Part shown: positions 13,768-21,879 of the stretch, in pieces | How positions within the stretch are numbered: position 1 is the stretch's first letter | Layout of the letters: each line of letters opens with the position of its first letter | NCBI GenBank assembly: GCA_900772835.1 | Contig: CAAGSA010000047.1 | Location: 1-23,665, forward strand | Origin: an uncultured Prevotella sp. | GTDB taxonomy: Bacteria > Bacteroidota > Bacteroidia > Bacteroidales > Bacteroidaceae | Direction of reading: 5' to 3' | Length of the DNA: 23,665 nucleotides | Program-made: the position numbers and the translations under genes | Notes under the pieces: model-generated | Told to the model about the DNA's origin: nothing | Database searches by the model: none | The model's input: the letters and a program-made list of their open reading frames with translations, nothing else

Positions 13768-15648
13768 TTATTTATTTGTTCCGAGCGCACGCATCGCGTT
13801 GAGCACGGCAATCACCATCACGCCCACATCGGCAAATACAGCCATGCCCATCGTGGCAAGTCCGGCAGCGGCAAGCGCAAGCACAAGCAGCTTCACGCCG
13901 ATGGCAAACGCCACATTCTGCCGGGCTATGCCGATGGTGCGGCGCGCCACGGCTATTGCCACGGCAACCTTCGACGGACGGTCGTCCATCAGCACCACGT
14001 CGGCTGCCTCGATTGCGGCATCCGACCCCAGTGCCCCCATGGCGATGCCCACGTCGGCACGTGCCAGCACGGGAGCGTCGTTTATGCCGTCGCCAACGAA
14101 TAGCAGCGACTTGCCGTTCGGCTTCTGGTGCAGCAGCTGCTCCACGGCATCCACCTTGTCTACGGGCGAGAGCTCAGCCCTGCACTCGTCGATGGCAAGC
14201 TGGTCGGCAACCCGTGAGGCAACCTCATGGCGGTCGCCGGTGAGCATTACGGTGGTCGTCACGCCGCAGCGCTTCAGATTCTCTATCGCCAGTGGCGAGT
14301 CGTCCTTCACGATGTCAGCAACCACGATATGTCCGGCATACACGCCGTCTACCGCCACATGGACGATTGTTCCCGGCTTGTGGCACTGGTGCCAGCAGGC
14401 TCCCACGGCATCCATAAGCTTGTCGTTGCCCACGCAAACCAGTCGGCCGTTCACGCGTGCTTTCACGCCCTGTCCGGCAATCTCTTCCACATTCTCCACG
14501 CGGCATCCGTCATTCTCGTTGCCGAAGGCTGCCTTCAGGGCGGCAGCGATGGGGTGGGTGGAGTACCGCTCCACGTGGGCTGCAAGGTGCAGCAGCTCCT
14601 TCTCGTTGAAATCCGTGGGGTGTATGGCCTCCACTTCGAACTTTCCTTTTGTCAGCGTCCCCGTCTTGTCGAACACCACGGTAGCTGCCTTTGCCAGTGT
14701 GTCCATGTATGCCGACCCCTTTATCAGTATTCCACGCTTCGACGCTCCGCCGATTCCGGCAAAGAACGTGAGTGGCACGCTGATTACGAGTGCGCAGGGG
14801 CACGACACGACGAGGAACGTGAGAGCCTTGCCCAACCATGCGGGCAGCGCCCCGATGTAGCTGCCGGCGAAGAGCGGCGGCAGGAATGCAAGCAGCAGTG
14901 CTGTGCAGACCACGGCAGGAGTGTATACGCGTGCGAACTTGGATATGAAAGTCTCGCTCTTCGACTTGTTTCCGGAGGCGTTCTCCACCAGGTCGAGAAT
15001 CTTGCTCACGGTAGATTCGCCGAATGTCTTCTGTACCTTCACCCTTATCACCCCCGACAGGTTGACGCATCCCGACACCACTTCGTCGCCCTTGCCTGCG
15101 CTGCGCGGCATGCTTTCGCCGGTCAGAGCCACGGTGTTCAGGCTCGTTTCGCCATCCGTCACAGTGCCGTCGAGCGGAATCTTTTCGCCGGGCTTCACCA
15201 CGATGGTTTCGCCCACGCCCACATCTCCTGGAGCAACTGCCGTTGCCAAGCCGTCGCGTAGCACCGTGGCTGTGTCGGGACGTATGTCCATAAGGTGCGA
15301 AATGGATTTGCGGCTGTTGTCCTCGGCATAGTGTTCGAACAGTTCGCCGATTTGGAAGAAGAGCATCACGAATACCGCTTCGGGAAATTCCGTCGCGGCA
15401 CCGGGTAGAAATCCGATGAGCAGTGCTCCAACGGTGGCAACCGCCATGAGGAAATCCTCGTCGAACACCTCGCCCTTCATTATTCCCTCCACTGCCTCGC
15501 CGAGCACGTCGTAGCCAATCACGAGGTATGGCACAAGATACATCAGCAGCTGCTGCCATACGGGCATCGCCACGGTCTTCTCGACCGCCATTGCCGCCAC
15601 GAGCAGCACCGCCGTGGCGACAATCCTTATTGTTTTCTTTTTGTCCAT
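13768..15648 (-). CDS. Zn/Cd/Pb-type heavy-metal P1B-ATPase
   Basis: This 626-residue protein is a metal-exporting P-type ATPase. The actuator motif is TGES (176-179), the transmembrane metal site is CPC (283-285), and the phosphorylated aspartate is in DKTGT (327-331). The nucleotide domain has HP (365-366), and the hinge is GDGIND (519-524). The MGALGSDAAIEAAD motif and the last membrane helices, with a Lys (AIGVK) and an Asp (FADVG), match the P1B-2 subgroup (ZntA/CadA), which exports Zn2+, Cd2+ and Pb2+. The N-terminal HMA metal-binding domain is missing; the protein begins almost at the first membrane helices. It follows the EamA gene on the same strand, but a strong hairpin between them suggests separate control. 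Confidence 0.9.
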   Translation of the reverse strand: MDKKKTIRIVATAVLLVAAMAVEKTVAMPVWQQLLMYLVPYLVIGYDVLGEAVEGIMKGEVFDEDFLMAVATVGALLIGFLPGAATEFPEAVFVMLFFQIGELFEHYAEDNSRKSISHLMDIRPDTATVLRDGLATAVAPGDVGVGETIVVKPGEKIPLDGTVTDGETSLNTVALTGESMPRSAGKGDEVVSGCVNLSGVIRVKVQKTFGESTVSKILDLVENASGNKSKSETFISKFARVYTPAVVCTALLLAFLPPLFAGSYIGALPAWLGKALTFLVVSCPCALVISVPLTFFAGIGGASKRGILIKGSAYMDTLAKAATVVFDKTGTLTKGKFEVEAIHPTDFNEKELLHLAAHVERYSTHPIAAALKAAFGNENDGCRVENVEEIAGQGVKARVNGRLVCVGNDKLMDAVGACWHQCHKPGTIVHVAVDGVYAGHIVVADIVKDDSPLAIENLKRCGVTTTVMLTGDRHEVASRVADQLAIDECRAELSPVDKVDAVEQLLHQKPNGKSLLFVGDGINDAPVLARADVGIAMGALGSDAAIEAADVVLMDDRPSKVAVAIAVARRTIGIARQNVAFAIGVKLLVLALAAAGLATMGMAVFADVGVMVIAVLNAMRALGTNK

Positions 15649-15699
15649 TGTGTTATATGTTTTAGTCTGTCACATTCTTTTTTGAGTCTGTTTGCAAAA

Positions 15700-15752
15700 A
15701 AAACATTACAGCTACTTTTGCAAAGACAATGCAAAGGTAGCTGTAATGTTTT
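15700..15752. promoter_or_regulatory. 23-bp palindrome: terminator of the EamA gene and possible operator of the metal ATPase
   Basis: The arms 15700-15722 and 15730-15752 pair along 23 bp with one G-T pair and a 7-base loop. On the minus strand a run of eight T (15696-15703, overlapping the arm) follows, so it can terminate the EamA transcript. Within it the minus strand also carries TACCTTTGC (15731-15739), a good -7 box placed to start the ATPase transcript. Hence the same DNA may also be a promoter/operator. Confidence 0.6.
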
Positions 15753-15779
15753 GCAATCCGGTTGCAAAGATAATGCAAA
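15718..15779. repeat. Two 18-bp direct repeats with TTGCA...TGCAA symmetry
   Basis: TTGCAAAGACAATGCAAA (15718-15735) and TTGCAAAGATAATGCAAA (15762-15779) differ at one base. Further TTGCAA palindromes lie at 15692-15697 and 15751-15756. The second repeat abuts the EamA stop codon. Clustered symmetric sites upstream of a metal exporter suggest regulator binding. Confidence 0.5.
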
Positions 15780-16727
15780 TTATCCTTTCCATCTCCACTT
15801 CTTCTTCACCTTCATCCCGATGCGTGACAATACGTAGGTGAAGTGTTGTGTGGGCAGAGTCTTGCCGGCCACGATAAGAATCACGGCAACGAGGATGAGC
15901 ATGCAGCCGATGCCGAGGCGCAGAGTGAAAGCCTCGCCGAAGACGAACACGCCGATGCATACTGCCGTGATTGGTTCCAGAGCACCCATCACGGCAGTGG
16001 GTGTGGAACCAACATTGTGTACCGCCACCACCATGAGCACAAGCGAGATGACGGTGGGGAAGACGGCAAGCACCGTGGCATAGAACAGTTCGTGGAGAGT
16101 GGTGAGCGGCTGCAGCTGTGCATCCTTGCCGATGAAGGAATAGATGATGATGAAGAGTGTGCCGATGAGAAGCACGTAGAACGTGAGCTTGAGCGACGAC
16201 ATGTGCAGCGACGACTTGTTCACCACCACTATATACACGGCATACGTGAGCGACGATATGACCACGAACAACACGCCGACGAGGGAGAGCGTGGCACCGT
16301 CGCCACCCTTGTAGAGCAGACTGATGCCGCTCAGTGCAAGAGTGATGGATATGACGGTGACTGCCGTGACCCTCTCCTTGAAGAACACCGCCATAATCAC
16401 TGCCACCATCACGGGGTAGACAAAGAGAATCGTGGATGCGATGCCGGCATCCATATAGTTGAAACTGCCGAAAAGCGTGAGCGAAGAGGCTACCATAAGG
16501 AGACTGAGCGTGCTGAGCACCATCAGTTCGCGGCGCGTCACAGCCAGCGACTTGCGTTGCACGGCAAGCATGACGGCAATTATTGCCGTTGCCAGGGCAT
16601 AGCGATAGAATATCACGGAATTCGTGTTCATACCGTCGGCATACAGTTTTAGTGCGCCGAGAGGGTTCATGCCGTAGCTTACGGCTGCAAGGATGCCACA
16701 GATGTATCCTTTTACTTTCGAGTTCAT
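15780..16727 (-). CDS. EamA/DMT-family permease
   Basis: This 315-residue protein has about ten hydrophobic helices in two EamA repeats. Signature features are the Y-G-x-N-P start of the first helix (SYGMNPLGALKLYADG), the P-V-x-V/F-x-x-R-E-type segment near 101-120 (YPVMVAVIMAVFFKERVT) and, in the second repeat, GALEPITAVCIGVFVFGE. A basic cytoplasmic tail (KVKKKWRWKG) ends it. The family exports metabolites, amino acids or drugs; the substrate cannot be read from the sequence. It ends at a strong hairpin before the metal ATPase gene, so a shared function is not implied. Confidence 0.85.
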   Translation of the reverse strand: MNSKVKGYICGILAAVSYGMNPLGALKLYADGMNTNSVIFYRYALATAIIAVMLAVQRKSLAVTRRELMVLSTLSLLMVASSLTLFGSFNYMDAGIASTILFVYPVMVAVIMAVFFKERVTAVTVISITLALSGISLLYKGGDGATLSLVGVLFVVISSLTYAVYIVVVNKSSLHMSSLKLTFYVLLIGTLFIIIYSFIGKDAQLQPLTTLHELFYATVLAVFPTVISLVLMVVAVHNVGSTPTAVMGALEPITAVCIGVFVFGEAFTLRLGIGCMLILVAVILIVAGKTLPTQHFTYVLSRIGMKVKKKWRWKG

Positions 16728-16874
16728 TTCGTTTTTCTTGTTTTTTTAAATTTTTCCCTGTTCTTTGTTTCTTAACTCTTAAATTCCCGTTTTTCTTTTA
16801 ATTCTCAAAAAAGCAATTCCCGGTTCCTTGATTTTCCGGTTCTTCAGTTGTTTACTCCAATCTCCATTCCCGTC

Positions 16875-19145
16875 TTATCTCTCGTTTTCTTTAGTTATGT
16901 TCGCTTCCATCAGCCTTTCCAGATTGTCTTTTTCTCCAACCACCCAAATGGTGTCCTCCTCTTCGAATCGGTGGTCGGGCGTGAGCGTTGACAGCGTTTC
17001 CTCGCCTTCCTCCATACCCACCACCATACAGTCGTAGGTGTCGCGTATGCCGCTCTCCGACAGTGTCTTCCCGATGAATGTCCCCTTGCCGTTTATCACG
17101 AGCTGGCGCAGCTTCATCTCGCGCTTTTCAATGTCGGGGTCGTCGGCATGCAGGTTGTTTTTCAGTGCTACGCTGAATGCCGTGAGCTGGTCGTCGCTGC
17201 CGATGGCCTGGATCTTGTCGCCGCAGAAGATGCGGTTGTCGCCGCTCGGGATATTTATGCGCCGCTTGCCGCGCAGGATGCTGCTCACGTTCACTCCGTA
17301 GCGGCTGCGCAGTTGCAGTTCGGCAAGCGTTTTGCCTGCCCAGAGCGAGTCTTCGGGCACGTCGAAGTCGGATATATGTATGTCGCGGTCGAGCAGATGC
17401 CCCTCGTATAGCGGACGCTTATGTCCGTACACCTGTGCCCTGATGTCCTTTGAACGCAGGTTGAGCAGGAACATCCGTTCCATGCGTATGCTCCTCTTCT
17501 TGAGCCGGCGCGAAAGCACCATCAGCATCACCACCACGATGGCAATGACAATCATCAGTGCGTTGGTGAAGCGTGAGAGATAGTTGCAGATATAGAAGAT
17601 GAACATCATGGCTATGATGAAGCGCACGATGATGGTGGCGATGAGCGGTGCACGGTTCAGCTTGTTTTCAGTCCATAGCTGTTTGAACTCCTCGCTGTGG
17701 TTCTTCTTCATCACCATGGCGCGCAGGAATGGCGCGATGAGTGATACGGTGACGAGGCCGCACACGGCGTTTGCCCACCAGTGGGGGAGCACCTGGCGCA
17801 GCGGCACAAGAGCAAAGGTGAACATCAGCGCCGTTACGGCAACGGAGAGTATCGAGTAGATGACTGTTATGCGCAGCATCTGCATCAGCAGACTGCGCCA
17901 GTTGCCGTGAGGCTCCGGTGAGGGATGGCTCAGCGCCAGTTCGTTGAGCATGTGTATCACGTTCTTGGGCAGATGATGTTCCAGCCGGTTGTAGGCAGGT
18001 GTTGACAGGCGTATCATATATGGGGTGAGGAAGGTGGTTATCACCGACACTGCCACCACCATCGGGTAGAGGAAGTTGCCTATCACACCGAGCGAAAGGC
18101 CCAGCGATGCTATGATGAACGAAAACTCGCCGATCTGCGCCATGGAGAATCCGCACTGTATGGCGGATTTGAGCGACTGTCCGCTGATGAGGAATGCAAA
18201 CGAGCCGAATAGCGCCTGCCCCACAAGAATCGTGAGCACAAGCACGAGGATGGGTACACTGTATTCCACCAGTATCGAGGGGTCTACAAGCATACCCACC
18301 GACACGAAGAACACAGCCCCGAAGAGATTCTTCACCGGTTCCACGAGCTTTATAATCTTTTCCGCCTCAACCGTTTCGGCAAGGATAGACCCCATGACGA
18401 AGGCTCCGAAGGCACTGCTGAAGCCCACCTTGGTGGAGATGACAGCCATGGCACAGCACAGACCGAGCGCCACGATGAGCAGTGTCTCGTTGTTTATGAG
18501 CTTGCGCGAAGAGCGCAGCAGCCAGGGAATGGCAAAGATGCCCACCACGAACCAAAGCACGAGGAAGAATCCGATGCGGAGCACGCTGCCCAGCATCTGT
18601 CCGCCGCTGAGGTTGGCTCCCGAAGCCAGTGCCGACAGCATCACCATCATCACGATGGCAAGCATGTCCTCAAGTATCAGCACGCTCATCACCATGCTGG
18701 CAAAGCGCTGCTGCCGCAGGCCGAGGTCGTCGAACGCCTTATATATAATAGTGGTGGAACTCATCGCAAGCATTCCGCCGAGGAAGATGCAGTCCATGTG
18801 TCCCCAGCCAAAGGCATGGCCCACGGTAATGCCGAGCGCCATCATGCAGAATACGATGGCGCACGTGGCGATTATCGGCGATGCTCCCATCTTCAGGATT
18901 TTCTTGAACGAGAAATCGAGTCCGAGGGAGAACAGGAGGAACATCACTCCAATGTCTGCCCATGTGTGGATGTCCTTTATGTCAACAACCGACATGATGT
19001 AGGGCATGTTCGGGCTTACAAGGAATCCTGCCACTACATACCCCAGCACAAGCGGCTGCTTGAGCCGCTTGAAGATTATGGTAACGATGCCTGCCACCAC
19101 GAGTATCAGTGCCAGATCGTTGATAAGATGTGGAATTTCACTCAT
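16875..19145 (-). CDS. CPA2 cation/proton antiporter with two RCK_C domains
   Basis: This 756-residue protein begins with a Na+/H+-exchanger membrane domain of about 12-13 helices (1-385), including GYVVAGFLVSP near 35-45, LLFSLGLDFSF and LAMSSTTIIYKAF, as in KefB-type CPA2 carriers. A second set of four to five hydrophobic helices (about 425-560) separates it from the cytoplasmic part. That part holds two RCK_C/TrkA_C modules (about 588-665 and 673-748), each ending in a D-x-I-x-x-x-G-type strand (GDKIQAIGSDDQL, EDTIWVVGEKDNL). No RCK_N nucleotide-binding domain is present. It likely exchanges K+ or Na+ for protons in the inner membrane and is gated by a ligand binding the RCK_C pair. Confidence 0.87.
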   Translation of the reverse strand: MSEIPHLINDLALILVVAGIVTIIFKRLKQPLVLGYVVAGFLVSPNMPYIMSVVDIKDIHTWADIGVMFLLFSLGLDFSFKKILKMGASPIIATCAIVFCMMALGITVGHAFGWGHMDCIFLGGMLAMSSTTIIYKAFDDLGLRQQRFASMVMSVLILEDMLAIVMMVMLSALASGANLSGGQMLGSVLRIGFFLVLWFVVGIFAIPWLLRSSRKLINNETLLIVALGLCCAMAVISTKVGFSSAFGAFVMGSILAETVEAEKIIKLVEPVKNLFGAVFFVSVGMLVDPSILVEYSVPILVLVLTILVGQALFGSFAFLISGQSLKSAIQCGFSMAQIGEFSFIIASLGLSLGVIGNFLYPMVVAVSVITTFLTPYMIRLSTPAYNRLEHHLPKNVIHMLNELALSHPSPEPHGNWRSLLMQMLRITVIYSILSVAVTALMFTFALVPLRQVLPHWWANAVCGLVTVSLIAPFLRAMVMKKNHSEEFKQLWTENKLNRAPLIATIIVRFIIAMMFIFYICNYLSRFTNALMIVIAIVVVMLMVLSRRLKKRSIRMERMFLLNLRSKDIRAQVYGHKRPLYEGHLLDRDIHISDFDVPEDSLWAGKTLAELQLRSRYGVNVSSILRGKRRINIPSGDNRIFCGDKIQAIGSDDQLTAFSVALKNNLHADDPDIEKREMKLRQLVINGKGTFIGKTLSESGIRDTYDCMVVGMEEGEETLSTLTPDHRFEEEDTIWVVGEKDNLERLMEANITKENER

Positions 19146-19182
19146 ATATTTATATTCAGTGTGTTTATTGTGATTTTCCCTA

Positions 19183-19190
19183 CAAAGTTA
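19183..19190 (-). promoter_or_regulatory. Candidate -7 box for the antiporter gene
   Basis: On the minus strand this reads TAACTTTG, a match to TAnnTTTG, 37 bases upstream of the start codon. The -33 region is poor. Confidence 0.35.
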
Positions 19191-19304
19191 CAAACTAAAT
19201 CCGTATATGAACACATAAACGTTTCTTTTTTCTTTGTCTGCTGCGGGGCAATGCGAAAAATGGCGTGTTTTGCCCTTTCTGTATTGCAGGGGAAATGGAA
19301 AGAA

Positions 19305-19354
19305 AGAGTCCGCAAGGCGACAGACACACTTGTATATGTCGCCTTGCGGACTCT
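19305..19354 (-). terminator. Terminator of the secreted-protein gene
   Basis: A perfect 18-bp stem (AGAGTCCGCAAGGCGACA at 19305-19322 with its complement at 19337-19354) encloses a 14-base loop. On the minus strand it is followed by TTTCTTTCC. It lies 38 bases past the stop codon. Confidence 0.8.
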
Positions 19355-19392
19355 CGTGCAGGTATGGATGGCAATTCTGCCGTATGTTTTTT

Positions 19393-21429
19393 TTACTTCA
19401 CGAATTTCTTTCCGTCAACGATGTTCACACCCCTTTTCGGCGATTTGGCAGCGCGGCCGGTGAGGTCGTAGAACAGTTTCCCGTTTCTGTCGCCTGTAAT
19501 CTCCGTACTGTTGGATATGCCTGATGCCTCGTCCTCTACCACGTGGATTCCCTTCAGATAGAGCTTGAACCTGTTGCCCGGGCTCACGGCATGGAAGCCG
19601 ATGCGGAATGTGCCGTCCTCGCTCGGTGTGAATGTCTGTTTGTATGCGCCGTAGGCGTCGTGCTCTATTTCGGTGTCCTTCACGAGCTGCGTGTATGTCG
19701 TCGGGTCATCGCCCTGTCCGAACGACACGCCGATGCGCTCCGGAGCCCATTCCTTGGCACAGCGCACAGTGAACGAGAGCTTGTAGCTCTTGCCGCTCTT
19801 CAGGTTCAGGGCAGGTGTGAGCAGCCAGTCGTCGGCCTGGTTTGCGGCATGGAACCTGTAGCAGGCTGCCTTTTCCTCCTCGTCGTAGTACCATGTCTTG
19901 CCGTCGTCGTTGCTGTCGAGCACGGTGAAGAGGTCGAAGCTTTCTGGCGTGTCGAAGGTTTCGTCGTAGGGGATGTTTCTGCTTCCGCCCACGGCGAACG
20001 GTTCCGTCGTTGCCGGTTCGCCTTCCATCTTGTCGAAGTATGCCACCACCTTGTAGCTGTATGACGTGAGTTCGGTATTGTTGTCTATTTCGTCGTCGGC
20101 ATAGCATTCGCTGATACCCTGTGCCACCACCTTGTTGTCGGGCAGGCGCACCACGTTGTAGGTCAGTTCCGGTCCGTATACGAATCCGTCGTGGATGCCC
20201 TCGGGATTTGCTTCCCAGGTGATGTGGGCAAGTGTCTTGTCTGCAGTCTTCGTGAGGTTCACCTCAAGATTCTTCACAGCCTTCGGGTTGTCGTAGCCCA
20301 CCCACTGCTTCGTGGGTTCGCTTTCCTCGCTTTTGCCCTCAGCGTTCTCTGTGTATACGCTGAAGAGATGTGCACCTTTCTCCACCGTAACCTCCCGGCT
20401 CACTTCTGCTCCCGGTTCCGTTGTACCCGTTAGGAGAGGGTTGCCGTTGTCGAGAATAGTGTAGCTGATGCTGCCAGTCAGTTCATTGCCGTCGTAGGTC
20501 TTGGTGGGCGCAGTGAAGCTCAGTGTTCCCGTTGCGTCGGCAAGGAACGATGCGCACACACCGGGTTCCACCTTTGCCGGGGCACCGTCGGCTGCTGCCG
20601 GCGGCAGGATGTATAGACCCAGAATCTGCTCGTTGTCGCGGAAGTCCATCACCTTGGTTGCTGCGCCAGTGGCGGTGTCGATGGTGTAGAGAGCCGATGT
20701 ACCGTCGGCGTGTACGCATGTCCAGTAGAATGTGTTGTCAGTCCAGTCGAATGTGGCGCTCATGCGGTATTCGCCCGGTATCACTCCTGTCGCGCCGATT
20801 TTGGTCTGTTCGCCGGTGGTTTTGTCGATGATATAGAGATCGCCCTCCAGGCTTATGCCATAGAGCTTTCCGTATTTGTCGGCAGCCAAGCCCACATAGC
20901 TCCTTTCGGTGTTGATTATGTTCGAGTGGGTCAGGTTTTCCTGGTCGAGCACGCCGATGCATCTGCCTTTCAGGTCATTGCGGTAGAATTGTCCGTATAC
21001 GTTGCCCGTAGTGCGGTCGTAGGTGAGGTCGGTGGCGCGCAGCGACTTGTCTTCTATGTTTTCCACAATTCTCGTGAATTCCTTTTTCATCACGTCGGTC
21101 TCGTAATATGTGAGTGATGAGGCTACGGTGAGGTTACGGTAGTAGAAGAAGCAGAATTTACCGTCGCGGTAGAATCCTCCTCCGTTGGCGTTCAGACGGC
21201 TGTCGGTGCATACCGGTCGTGTTATCGATGGGGCGATGGGCTTGAAATTGTATATTCCCACAGGCCATTGATCGCTTTCCATGTTTTCATCGTCTGCCCA
21301 CGATTGGCAGTACACCACGTTTCCCCAGAGCGTGTTGCCTTGGGCGGTGGCAAGCAGCTGTGCCTGCATCTTTGCCGGCAGGAGCATTGCCAGTAGGGCA
21401 AGCGTTCCAATAAGTAAATCCTTTTTCAT
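19393..21429 (-). CDS. Secreted/cell-surface protein with adhesin-like module and Por-type C-terminal tail
   Basis: This 678-residue protein has a clear signal peptide (about 1-23, KMQA before Gln). Residues about 30-275 contain repeated blocks (GLAADKYGKLYGISLEGDLY, IDKTTGEQTKIGATG, YTIDTATGAATKVMDF) typical of beta-propeller-like proteins. Fibronectin-III-like strands follow (about 285-480). About 510-640 is a cleaved-adhesin/choice-of-anchor-J jelly roll (ADDWLLTPALNLKSGKSYKL), as in gingipain and haemagglutinin domains. The end (about 648-678, FYDLTGRA then RGVNIVDGKKFVK) resembles the Por/type IX secretion C-terminal signal found in Prevotella and Porphyromonas. No catalytic motif is seen, so binding or structure is more likely than hydrolysis. 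Confidence 0.8.
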   Translation of the reverse strand: MKKDLLIGTLALLAMLLPAKMQAQLLATAQGNTLWGNVVYCQSWADDENMESDQWPVGIYNFKPIAPSITRPVCTDSRLNANGGGFYRDGKFCFFYYRNLTVASSLTYYETDVMKKEFTRIVENIEDKSLRATDLTYDRTTGNVYGQFYRNDLKGRCIGVLDQENLTHSNIINTERSYVGLAADKYGKLYGISLEGDLYIIDKTTGEQTKIGATGVIPGEYRMSATFDWTDNTFYWTCVHADGTSALYTIDTATGAATKVMDFRDNEQILGLYILPPAAADGAPAKVEPGVCASFLADATGTLSFTAPTKTYDGNELTGSISYTILDNGNPLLTGTTEPGAEVSREVTVEKGAHLFSVYTENAEGKSEESEPTKQWVGYDNPKAVKNLEVNLTKTADKTLAHITWEANPEGIHDGFVYGPELTYNVVRLPDNKVVAQGISECYADDEIDNNTELTSYSYKVVAYFDKMEGEPATTEPFAVGGSRNIPYDETFDTPESFDLFTVLDSNDDGKTWYYDEEEKAACYRFHAANQADDWLLTPALNLKSGKSYKLSFTVRCAKEWAPERIGVSFGQGDDPTTYTQLVKDTEIEHDAYGAYKQTFTPSEDGTFRIGFHAVSPGNRFKLYLKGIHVVEDEASGISNSTEITGDRNGKLFYDLTGRAAKSPKRGVNIVDGKKFVK

Positions 21430-21600
21430 AATGTATAGAGTTATATTGTTAAAACTAAATTCTCCTGATATTCCAACCGAAACATACTGCTGTCTCTCTG
21501 CAACGAAGGTTGTCTGCGGCTGTTGTGTTCTCTATGCCGGATTGTCCGCCTTGGTTCCGAACATTGAAATATCGGAATAGGCAAGTTTTCGGCAGACGTG

Positions 21601-21633
21601 GCAAAAATACAAATTTATTCCGAAAACCCGCAA
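21601..21633 (-). promoter_or_regulatory. Candidate promoter of the secreted-protein gene
   Basis: On the minus strand TATTTTTGC (21601-21609) matches the -7 box, and a TTG (21631-21633) lies 21 bases upstream as a partial -33 box. The leader to the start codon would be about 165 bases, which is long. Confidence 0.4.
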
Positions 21634-21770
21634 CTTTTTGTCTGTATATTTCTGCTTTTGCAGAACAAAAGTTTATGTCGTCGTAATCTGTGTAACTTTT
21701 TTGTAAGACTGTGCCGCGGAATGACAAACTCACAGAGCAAAGCAATCATCGATGTGTATTCTTCTGATGC
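21634..21770. other. Intergenic stretch between the secreted-protein and pepT genes
   Basis: Together with its flanks this forms a gap of about 450 bases between two minus-strand genes. It holds the candidate promoter on the left and the repeat and pepT terminator on the right. The middle shows only a short TCTGC-TTTT-GCAGA palindrome (21650-21663) and no frame with coding character. Confidence 0.5.
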
Positions 21771-21812
21771 AGATGTCTTGATATTATATATAAGAGATGT
21801 CTTGATATTATA
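21771..21812. repeat. 18-bp direct repeat next to the pepT terminator
   Basis: AGATGTCTTGATATTATA occurs at 21771-21788 and 21795-21812 with a 24-base period. The second copy runs into the first base of the terminator stem. Confidence 0.75.
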
Positions 21813-21859
21813 CAGAAAAAGGCGTGGCCGCAATATTATGCAACCACGCCTTTTTCTGT
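21812..21859 (-). terminator. Terminator of pepT
   Basis: A perfect 16-bp stem (ACAGAAAAAGGCGTGG at 21812-21827 with 21844-21859) encloses a 16-base loop. T-runs within the arm on both strands allow bidirectional action. It lies 20 bases after the pepT stop codon. Confidence 0.8.
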
Positions 21860-21879
21860 CGGCTTTGTTCTTTTTTTCT

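Noticed and set aside
13555..13811. Overlapping short frames on both strands inside the MITE-like element
   Set aside because: The translations mirror each other because of the inverted repeats, so they are not genes.
13658..15261. Long plus-strand frames (400 and 344 codons) over the metal ATPase
   Set aside because: They are antisense to a gene with all P-type ATPase motifs; the Ser/Ala/Thr-rich translation is an artefact.
18076..19002. 308-codon plus-strand frame over the antiporter
   Set aside because: It is a shadow of the antiporter membrane domain.
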